Assembly: GCF_013340935.1 (NCBI RefSeq)
Contig: NZ_WHOS01000053.1
Span: 1-49,032 of the forward strand
Origin: Azospirillum melinis
GTDB taxonomy: Bacteria; Pseudomonadota; Alphaproteobacteria; Azospirillales; Azospirillaceae
DNA length: 49,032 nt
Direction of reading: 5' to 3'
A model generated the notes under the pieces. The model saw only the letters and a program-made list of their open reading frames with translations. It was not told the origin of the DNA and did no database searches. A program made the position numbers and the translations under genes. Below are positions 6,677 through 13,456 of this stretch, in pieces (position 1 is the first letter of the stretch; each line of letters begins with the position of its first letter).

Positions 6677-7669
6677 TTACGCGAGTGTGGGAGAAACCGC
6701 TACGGTGACGCGGCCACGGACCTGCCCGTCGAGCAGGCGGGTGGCGGTGGGGATGACATCGGACAAGGGGATCTCCGTCGTCAGGCCATCCAGCTTGGCC
6801 GGATCGAGGTCGTCGGCCAGGCGGCGCCAGGCCTCGATCCGCAGGTCCCTGGGGCACATGACGCTGTCGACACCGGCCAGGGTCACGCCGCGCAGGATGA
6901 AGGGCGCCACGGTGGTGGGCAGCGACATGCCGCCGGCAAGACCGCAGGCAGCCACCGTGCCGCGATATTTCATGGCCGCGCAGACATTCGCGAGGATCTG
7001 GCCGCCGACGACATCCACGGCACCGGCCCAACGTTCCTTGGCGAGCGGCTTGCCGGGGTCCTGGAACTGCTTGCGCTCAAGCACCTCCTTGGCGCCCAGC
7101 ACCTTCAGGTAACCGGCCTCTTCCGGGCGGCCGGTGACAACCACCACCTCATAGCCGAGCTTCGACAGCAGGGCGACGGCGACGCTGCCGACCCCGCCGG
7201 CGGCGCCGGTGACCAGAACTTCCCCCTTGCCCGGCGTGACGTCATGCCGTTCGAGCGCCATGACGCAGAGCATGGCGGTGTAGCCCGCCGTCCCGATCGC
7301 CATCGCTTGGCGGAGCGTGAACGGGCTTTGCAGCGGGACCAGCCAGTCACCGTTGACGCGCGCCTTTTCCGCAAGGCCGCCCCAGTGCTGTTCGCCAACG
7401 CCCCAGCCATTGAGGACGACCTTGTCGCCGGGCTTGTAGTCAGGATGTGCGGAATGCTCCACGACACCTGCGAAGTCGATGCCCGGGACCATGGGATAGC
7501 TGCGGACCACCGGCGCCTTCCCGGTGATCGCCAGAGCATCCTTGTAGTTCAGCGTCGAATAAGCGACGCGGACGGTCACGTCGCCCGCCGGCAGGCGGTC
7601 GTCACCGACGGTGGACAGGCCGGCGCGGATGTCCGTGCCGTCCTTTTCGATCAAGATGGCTTGAAACAT
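6677..7669 (-). CDS. acuI: Acrylyl-CoA reductase (NADPH), AcuI/YhdH family
   Basis: The 330-residue medium-chain dehydrogenase matches the YhdH/AcuI type. It has an N-terminal quinone-oxidoreductase-like domain (STLNYKDALAITGK, PGIDFAGVV) and a Rossmann segment with GAAGGVGSVAV followed by the arginine used for NADPH. No structural zinc cysteines are visible. AcuI reduces toxic acrylyl-CoA to propionyl-CoA during 3-hydroxypropionate or DMSP metabolism. The ATG at 7669 is preceded by GAGGAGG at a good distance. The TetR gene ends 48 bases upstream in the same direction, so the two probably form an acuR-acuI operon. Confidence 0.85.
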   Translation of the reverse strand: MFQAILIEKDGTDIRAGLSTVGDDRLPAGDVTVRVAYSTLNYKDALAITGKAPVVRSYPMVPGIDFAGVVEHSAHPDYKPGDKVVLNGWGVGEQHWGGLAEKARVNGDWLVPLQSPFTLRQAMAIGTAGYTAMLCVMALERHDVTPGKGEVLVTGAAGGVGSVAVALLSKLGYEVVVVTGRPEEAGYLKVLGAKEVLERKQFQDPGKPLAKERWAGAVDVVGGQILANVCAAMKYRGTVAACGLAGGMSLPTTVAPFILRGVTLAGVDSVMCPRDLRIEAWRRLADDLDPAKLDGLTTEIPLSDVIPTATRLLDGQVRGRVTVAVSPTLA

Positions 7670-7717
7670 TGGACCCTCCTCGGTGTTGGGTGCGGGTGAC
7701 GTCCAGAGACGCCGGGG

Positions 7718-8365
7718 CTATGCCTGAAGATGCAAGGCCGCGAAGAAGCCGCGGGAAAAGGCGTCGAGAGGGGCGGGGCTGCGTTCCAGCTTTGCCCGCA
7801 GCACGGCACCCTCCCAGCCGATCCAGAAGAACTCGGCCAGGTGATCGCACTCCAGATCGTCCCCAATCTGTCCGGCCGCCTGCGCCGCCCGCAGACAGCG
7901 GGATGTGCGTGCCTGCCAATCCAGAAAGACGAGATGCAGCTTTTCACGGAACGGCTCGGGCAGCGTGCCCATTTCCTGGCCGAGATTGCCGACCAGGCAT
8001 CCACGGCGGAAGTCGAACCGCGCCATGCCCGCCTTGGCATCCTCGACAAAGTCGCGCAGACGCTGCAGCGGAGGACGGGATTCATCGAGGAACCAGCGGT
8101 CCAGCTTCCGCGCGAAGTATTCCGCATAGGCAGCGATCAGCGTGCCGCCAAACTCTTCCTTGCTGCCGAAGTAATAATAGAAGGATCCCTTCGGCACGCC
8201 CGCCGACGCCAGGATTTCCTCGATGCCGACGGCGGAAAATCCCTTTTCCGTGAGTATGGCGACGCCGGTCCTGACCAGCCTCTCCCTGGTGTCCAGATAG
8301 GCGCCGTCCTGCTTCGGAGGGCGCCCCCGTCGGCGAGGCTTCAGAGATGGGTCGGTCATGTTCAT
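7718..8365 (-). CDS. acuR: TetR-family repressor, AcuR-like
   Basis: The protein has 215 residues from the ATG at 8365 (213 from 8359). After a basic leader (KPRRRGRPPK) comes a TetR helix-turn-helix: GVAILTEKGFSAVGIEEILA, then GVPKGSFYYYFGSKEEF, at about residues 30-75. The C-terminal ligand domain has the GCLVGNLGQEM segment seen in AcuR and NemR relatives. In Rhodobacter sphaeroides, AcuR represses acuR-acuI and responds to acrylate. The same gene order here supports that role. The palindrome TAGAC-N5-GTCTA (8377-8391) directly before the start is a probable self-operator. A longer upstream extension is possible but crosses this site, so I reject it. Confidence 0.8.
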   Translation of the reverse strand: MNMTDPSLKPRRRGRPPKQDGAYLDTRERLVRTGVAILTEKGFSAVGIEEILASAGVPKGSFYYYFGSKEEFGGTLIAAYAEYFARKLDRWFLDESRPPLQRLRDFVEDAKAGMARFDFRRGCLVGNLGQEMGTLPEPFREKLHLVFLDWQARTSRCLRAAQAAGQIGDDLECDHLAEFFWIGWEGAVLRAKLERSPAPLDAFSRGFFAALHLQA

Positions 8366-8376
8366 GGCGCTATTTG

Positions 8377-8391
8377 TAGACCGGTCGTCTA
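8377..8391. promoter_or_regulatory. Probable AcuR operator
   Basis: The inverted repeat TAGAC-CGGTC-GTCTA lies 11 bases before the acuR start in an AT-rich stretch (TTATTTTTATAG on the coding strand) likely to be the promoter. Position and symmetry suggest TetR-type autoregulation. Confidence 0.6.
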
Positions 8392-8458
8392 TAAAAATAA
8401 AGCGCCAATTCTGCGCGGCGAGCGGCGGCACCGTTCTATCGCGCGGGGATAGAGCGAC

Positions 8459-8499
8459 GGAGCCGATGTGATGGTAAGACCGTCCGTCACATCGGCTCC
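8459..8499. other. 13-bp perfect inverted repeat downstream of torA
   Basis: The arms 8459-8471 (GGAGCCGATGTGA) and 8487-8499 are exact complements separated by 15 bases. It lies 12 bases after the torA stop and before the acuR promoter. There is no T tract, so it may be an RNA-stabilising or rho-assisted 3' hairpin of the tor operon rather than an intrinsic terminator. Confidence 0.6.
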
Positions 8500-8510
8500 C
8501 GGCCCGGTTC

Positions 8511-10982
8511 TCATGCCGGCTGGCTGAAGACCACAACGGGTGGCAGGCTTCCTTTGAACCGCTCCACCTCGGCAACCCCGGTGTGCCCGCAGTTGCCTTG
8601 GGCCAGCTTCGAGGTCGACAGCCCGGTGGTCAGATTGTTGACGTCCCCGTACCGGCACAGGCTGCCGATTTCCCGGGCGTTCGCCGGATCGAACCAGCCG
8701 CCCTCGTTGATGCGGATCACGCCGCGGCAGATGTCGTCGGTGATCTTCAAACCGGCGAGGATCTGGCCACGGTCGTTGAAGACACGGACCACATCGCCAT
8801 CCGACAACCCGCGCGCCCGCGCGTCCTCCGGATGCATCCAGCAGGGTTCCCGGCCGGCGATGGCGTAGCTCTGCCGGTTGACGGTCCCGCAGAGCTGGGA
8901 GTGCAGGCGCATCTGCGGGTGGTTGGCGGCGACATGCAGGGGATAGCGGGCCGTCGGCCCCCCCAGCCGTTCCACCGGCTCCATCCAGGTGGCGTGCGGC
9001 GGGCAGTCGTCATAGCCGTACTTCTCGATGGCCGCCGAATACAGCTCGAACTTGCCCGACGCCGTTCCCAGCGCGTTCAGCAGGGGATCGGCGCGGAAAT
9101 CGGCATGGCGGACGAAATCGGCCTGCTCCTTGCCGAGGGGGAATTCCAGCGGCTTGTTGCTTTCCCAGAAGACGTCGAAGACCGGCATCTCCATGCCCTT
9201 GGCGCGCGATTCGATCTTGGCGGATTCGTAGATGCCGCGGATCCAGTCCATCTCGCTGAGGCCCTGGGTGAAGGCGTAGCCCTTGCCCAGCTTGTCGGCG
9301 ATGGCGGCGAAGATGTCGAAATCGCTGCGCGCCTCGAAGACCGGATCGACGATCTTCTTCATCGGGACGATGTGGCTCAGGGCGTAATCCCCGACCTGCT
9401 CGATGTCGTTGCGCTCGTAGGAGGTCGTCGCCGGCAGCACGATGTCGGCATGGCGGGCCGAGGCGGTCCACTGCGCATCCTGCACGATGAAGGTGTCGAG
9501 CCGGCGCCACGCGCGCAGCATCTCGTTGCGGTCCTGCTGGTGGGAGAACGGGTTGCCGCCGGCCCAGTAGGCGAGCTTGATCAGCGGAAGCGTGATCTCA
9601 TGCCCGTTGAACTGCATCGTCTTGCCAGGGTTCAGCAGGGTCTCGACCAGACGCGAGACCGGGATCGACACCGCTCCGCTCTGCGACAGCCAGGCCGCCC
9701 CGTCGCTCGCCTGACCGGAGGCGTCGTCGATCGCCTTGAGGATCGGCGTGGTATGGGTCGGCGCTCCGCCGGAGGCATAGTGATAGCTGAGGCCGTAGCC
9801 GCCCCCCGGCAGGCCGATCTGTCCCAGCATGGCGGCGAGCGTGATCAGCATCCAATGGATCTGTTCGCCGTGATGCTGGCGCTGCGTCGAATAGCCGAGC
9901 GCCAGCATGGTCCGCTTGGCGGCGAAGCGGCGCGCCAGGTCGCGCAGCGTCTCGGCGGGCAGGCCGCAGATGCCGGCGGCCCAGTCGGCGCTCTTCGGCG
10001 TTCCGTCGGTCTTGCCCAGCAGATAGGGCAGGAACTTGTCGAAGCCGTTGGTGTAGCGGTCGAGGAAGTCCTGGTTGTGCAGCTTCTCGGTGTAGAGGGT
10101 GTGGGCGATGCCCAGCATCATCGCCACGTCGGTCTGCGGACGCGGCGCCAGCCACTCGCCGTTAAGTTCCTTGCAGGTCTCGGTGCGGATCGGGTCGATG
10201 CAGAGGACCTTCGTCTTGGCCGCCTTCATCATGGCGATGCCGGGCCAGGCGCCATGGTCGGCGACCTGCCAGGAGATCTGCGAGCTGTTGAGCGGGTTGC
10301 AGCCCCAGAACACCATCAGCTCGCAATGTTCGGCGAGGTTCTTCCAGGTGGTGCACTGCTCATACACCTCGATCGAGCCGGACACATAGGGCAGGATCAC
10401 CTGCGCGGCGCCGGTGGAATAGTCGCCGGAGCTGTTGGTGTAGCTGCCGGTCAGGTTCAGCATGCGGCGCAGCAGCGTCTGGCAATTGTGCAGCTTGCCG
10501 GGGCTCTTCCAGCCATAGGAGCCGGCGAACACCGCCTGCTGGCCGTACCGGGCACGAACGCGGGTGATCTCGCCGGCGACCAGCTCGATGGCCTTGTCCC
10601 AGCTCACGCGCACGAAATCGCCGCTGCCGCGCCCGTCGGGATCGGCACCGGGCCCCTGCTCCAGCCAGGCGCGGCGCACCATGGGATAGCGGATCCGCGA
10701 TTCCGAATAGATCGAATCCATCACGCCGGGAAGCTGCGGCGACGGGGACGGATCGCCTTCCCACGGGATGAATTCGGTCACGCGGCCGTCCGCGACCTTG
10801 CCGTAGAAGACGCCCCAATGGCAGCCGGACAGGATCTTCCCGGGTGCCGCCTGTGCGATGGCGCCGCGGGCGAGCAGCGGCAGGCCGGAGAGCCCCAATG
10901 CCGCCGCCGCGGATCCCTTGAGGAAGGCCCGTTTGGAAAGCAGCGGACCGCCGGTCATCGTCAAGCTCTTTGTCGTGTTCAT
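8511..10982 (-). CDS. torA: Trimethylamine N-oxide / DMSO reductase, molybdopterin catalytic subunit
   Basis: The 823-residue protein is of the TorA/DorA type of the DMSO reductase family, a periplasmic bis-MGD enzyme that reduces TMAO or DMSO as terminal electron acceptor. The molybdenum-ligand serine sits in NSSGDYSTGAAQ (about Ser189). Other family stretches are WGCNPLNSSQISWQ and YSTQRQHHGEQ. There is no N-terminal iron-sulfur cysteine motif, as expected for this group. The start was set at 10982: the frame stays open further upstream but overlaps torD, and here it gives a signal peptide with SKRAFLKG followed by a hydrophobic core. The Tat motif thus has Lys-Arg in place of Arg-Arg. It is the last gene of the torC-torD-torA operon, 11 bases after torD. 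Confidence 0.92.
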   Translation of the reverse strand: MNTTKSLTMTGGPLLSKRAFLKGSAAAALGLSGLPLLARGAIAQAAPGKILSGCHWGVFYGKVADGRVTEFIPWEGDPSPSPQLPGVMDSIYSESRIRYPMVRRAWLEQGPGADPDGRGSGDFVRVSWDKAIELVAGEITRVRARYGQQAVFAGSYGWKSPGKLHNCQTLLRRMLNLTGSYTNSSGDYSTGAAQVILPYVSGSIEVYEQCTTWKNLAEHCELMVFWGCNPLNSSQISWQVADHGAWPGIAMMKAAKTKVLCIDPIRTETCKELNGEWLAPRPQTDVAMMLGIAHTLYTEKLHNQDFLDRYTNGFDKFLPYLLGKTDGTPKSADWAAGICGLPAETLRDLARRFAAKRTMLALGYSTQRQHHGEQIHWMLITLAAMLGQIGLPGGGYGLSYHYASGGAPTHTTPILKAIDDASGQASDGAAWLSQSGAVSIPVSRLVETLLNPGKTMQFNGHEITLPLIKLAYWAGGNPFSHQQDRNEMLRAWRRLDTFIVQDAQWTASARHADIVLPATTSYERNDIEQVGDYALSHIVPMKKIVDPVFEARSDFDIFAAIADKLGKGYAFTQGLSEMDWIRGIYESAKIESRAKGMEMPVFDVFWESNKPLEFPLGKEQADFVRHADFRADPLLNALGTASGKFELYSAAIEKYGYDDCPPHATWMEPVERLGGPTARYPLHVAANHPQMRLHSQLCGTVNRQSYAIAGREPCWMHPEDARARGLSDGDVVRVFNDRGQILAGLKITDDICRGVIRINEGGWFDPANAREIGSLCRYGDVNNLTTGLSTSKLAQGNCGHTGVAEVERFKGSLPPVVVFSQPA

Positions 10983-10993
10983 GGTCAGACCTT

Positions 10994-11641
10994 TCAGATC
11001 GCTGCGGCTGCGCGGCCACCGTCCACCGTCGCGGAGCCGTCCGCGATCCGGTCGAGCAGCGAGAGCAGGAAGCGCGCGAGATTGCCGTAATAGCCGACGC
11101 CGTCGGCCCTGATGAGTGCCGCGGCGAAGCGGCCGGTCCAGACCTGCATCTGGTCCGTCAGGTCGGCCACCGCCGAGGTCCGCCGCTGCCGCATCGCCTC
11201 CGCCAGCGCCGCCAGCTGGATCGCCAGATGATCGGGCGGTTCGGCGCAATCCGCCTGGACATGCATGTCGAGGTCACGCAGGACCGCGCGCGTGCGGTCG
11301 ACGGCCGGGCCGCAGAGACGGCCGGTGCCGTCCCACAGGCTGGCATAGGGCGGAACGGAGCGCTGGCGGAAGATGCCTTCGAACAGGGCGGTGTGTCGGC
11401 GCTCGACCGCCAGGGTCACGTCAGCGGCCGAGCCGGCGGCGAGCAGCTGGCAGAGGGCGTCCGCCGCGGCGGGCTGTCCGAGACAGTCGCCGATCCGGCG
11501 CAGGGCGATCTGGCCTGCCATGGAGCGCGCCGCCTCGACGTGTTGGATATCCGGTGGCGACAGGAACTGCTGCGTCAGCCATTCGGCGATGAAGACGAGA
11601 TCCCGCTCCTCGGGGACGGTATCCATCGGATCGCGGCTCAT
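10994..11641 (-). CDS. torD: TorD-family molybdoenzyme chaperone
   Basis: The 215-residue, mostly helical protein fits the TorD/DmsD chaperone family: VPPYASLWDGTG in the middle, then DMHVQADCAEPPDHLAIQL, where the PPDH-like motif is typical, and GYYGNLARFLLSLLDRI near the end. TorD binds the TorA signal peptide and prepares the apoenzyme for cofactor insertion before Tat export. The start at 11641 overlaps the cytochrome stop by four bases (ATGA), and a longer frame upstream is a shadow of the cytochrome gene. Confidence 0.88.
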   Translation of the reverse strand: MSRDPMDTVPEERDLVFIAEWLTQQFLSPPDIQHVEAARSMAGQIALRRIGDCLGQPAAADALCQLLAAGSAADVTLAVERRHTALFEGIFRQRSVPPYASLWDGTGRLCGPAVDRTRAVLRDLDMHVQADCAEPPDHLAIQLAALAEAMRQRRTSAVADLTDQMQVWTGRFAAALIRADGVGYYGNLARFLLSLLDRIADGSATVDGGRAAAAI

Positions 11642-13266
11642 TTCGCCTTCTCCTTGCCGTCCGGATGCAGATCCTTCGAGTGGTTCTGCAGGTAGGCGAG
11701 GATCAACCGGTACTGGTCGTCGTTGAAGGACGTGAACCGCTTCATCGCCTTCAGCGTTCCGATCCACTGGTTGGCGGTGAAATGCTGTTTTTCCGGCAGC
11801 ACATGGCAGGCGGAGCAGGCCTTCTGGAAGGTCGCCTGGCTGTAGTCCCACAGCGCCTTGCGGTCGGCGTTCAGATTGGCGGCGTTGGACCAGAGGGTGA
11901 CTTCGACCGGTATCCAGGACTGGCCGGTGTCGGCGTCGGTTTCCGGTTTGCCGCGCGTCACGGCCGTGGCGGCCGCTTGGTCGAGCACCGCGAGCATCAC
12001 GCGATGACCCTTGGACTGATAGACGACGGACGGCGCACCCTCCATCTGCCAGCCCTTCAGCACCAGCTGTAACTTGTCGGCGCTGCGGGCGGCGACATGC
12101 ACCGGGGCGCCGCCCAGCAGCTTGCCCTGCTCCGGGACCGATCCGCCGACGCCCGCCTGTTCGAGCCACACCGGCTTGGTCGCGACAACCCAGGCGTCAC
12201 CGCCCTGGACGATGGCCTGGTCCGGCGAGGTTGGCAGCGTCGGCGTGACGGCGACGGCGTTGCGGAGCATGACCAGCCTGTCGGTCCGGTTCGGTTCCGG
12301 CATGCCGGGCGCCGGCTTGTGCACGGCGGGAACATGCTTCAGATAGACGGCCATCGCCTGGACGTCCTCGCGCGGAAGCTGGGCGGTGTTCTTGACGACC
12401 TCCGCCATGTCGCCGCCCGCCGTGCGGCCGATGGGGCTGACGCCGGTGTGCAGGTAATTGGCGATGGCGTTGGCGGACCAGAAGCCGATCCCGGTCTCGT
12501 CGGGGGTGATGTTGGGGAAGTAATCGACGCCGTCGGGGGCCGGGCCGCCGCCGAAGCGCTGGCTGGCGATGACGTTGCCCATCAGGCCGCGCGACGAATG
12601 GCATTCGGCGCAATGGCCCGGCCCCTCCACCAGATATTCGCCGCGCCGGTACTGGGCGGCGTCGACACCGGCGGGAACCGGGCTTTCCTCGCCGCGCTTG
12701 CCGTCGAGGAAGGCCAGGCGCCAGACGCCGACGCCGCGCCGCATGGCATAGGGGAACTTCAGCTCGTGGTCCGGAACCTTGTTGTCGACCGGCTTCAGGC
12801 TGCGCAGATAGGCATAGAGGTCGCGGACATCGGTGCCGCTCAGCCGCTGGTAGGAGGTGTAGGGGAAGGCCGGATAGAGGTTCCGGCCATCCGGCCAGAG
12901 TCCGCCCGGCCCGACGCCTTCCCGCAGCGCGCGGTCGAACTGGGCCAGCGTCCAGCCACCGATGCCGGTCTGCGGATCGGGCGAGATGTTGGGCATGTGG
13001 AACACACCGAACTGCGTGTCGAGCGCCCAGCCGCCGCCCAGGACGGTGTCGTCCTCCTGGCCGGGGGTCTTGTGGCAGGTTGAGCAGTCGGAGGCGACGA
13101 AGACCTTGCGGCCGTTGGCGAGGTCGGCGCCCCCGGCGTCCGGCAGGGTCCGGCCCGGATGGGTGGCGGACCAGGTCCAGGGCGAGGTCAGCACCACGAA
13201 GCCCAGCACGCCCAGCAGCGCCGCGCCCCCGGTGAGACGGTAAAGGGTCTTGCGATGAAGAGCCAT
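11638..13266 (-). CDS. Membrane-anchored triheme cytochrome c, hybrid TorC
   Basis: The 542-residue protein has an N-terminal membrane anchor (ALLGVLGFVVLTSPW, residues 16-30) and three CxxCH heme sites: CSTCH (61-65), CAECH (219-223) and CSACH (484-488). The first two belong to a region like the diheme cytochrome subunit of alcohol dehydrogenases (FHMPNISPDPQTGIGGWT, FPNITPDETGIG). The last 200 residues match the C-terminal domain of TorC, including HFTANQWIGTLKAMKRF after the heme site. The usual NapC/NirT tetraheme quinol-oxidising domain is absent. It is first in the operon with torD and torA, so it very likely passes electrons to TorA. The GTG/ATG choice is clear: the ATG at 13266 follows GGAAG. 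Electron donor is inferred. Confidence 0.85.
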   Translation of the reverse strand: MALHRKTLYRLTGGAALLGVLGFVVLTSPWTWSATHPGRTLPDAGGADLANGRKVFVASDCSTCHKTPGQEDDTVLGGGWALDTQFGVFHMPNISPDPQTGIGGWTLAQFDRALREGVGPGGLWPDGRNLYPAFPYTSYQRLSGTDVRDLYAYLRSLKPVDNKVPDHELKFPYAMRRGVGVWRLAFLDGKRGEESPVPAGVDAAQYRRGEYLVEGPGHCAECHSSRGLMGNVIASQRFGGGPAPDGVDYFPNITPDETGIGFWSANAIANYLHTGVSPIGRTAGGDMAEVVKNTAQLPREDVQAMAVYLKHVPAVHKPAPGMPEPNRTDRLVMLRNAVAVTPTLPTSPDQAIVQGGDAWVVATKPVWLEQAGVGGSVPEQGKLLGGAPVHVAARSADKLQLVLKGWQMEGAPSVVYQSKGHRVMLAVLDQAAATAVTRGKPETDADTGQSWIPVEVTLWSNAANLNADRKALWDYSQATFQKACSACHVLPEKQHFTANQWIGTLKAMKRFTSFNDDQYRLILAYLQNHSKDLHPDGKEKAK

Positions 13267-13352
13267 GTTGCGTGCTTCCTTCGAATGATACCGACCGAAT
13301 GGAAGCAGCGTAGCGATGGCGGCGGCGCCATAGGCGTCATGCCTGTGAGCAA

Positions 13353-13388
13353 GATGTAAACGCGATGTAAACGACGACGCCCTTTACA
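13353..13388. promoter_or_regulatory. Tandem and inverted TGTAAA boxes in the tor divergent promoter
   Basis: GATGTAAACG occurs at 13353-13362 and 13364-13373, exactly 11 bp apart, and TTTACA at 13383-13388 is the inverted form of the same core. Direct repeats one helical turn apart are the usual target of OmpR-family regulators, and the partner regulator is encoded next door. The boxes are 87-122 bases upstream of the cytochrome start and about 70-100 bases before the kinase start. Confidence 0.6.
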
Positions 13389-13456
13389 CCGGCCTCGCCG
13401 GCCGTAAGCTGGCCGTCTGGAGTTCGGGGGCCGGGGTCCGGACCCTCGACGGTGCA

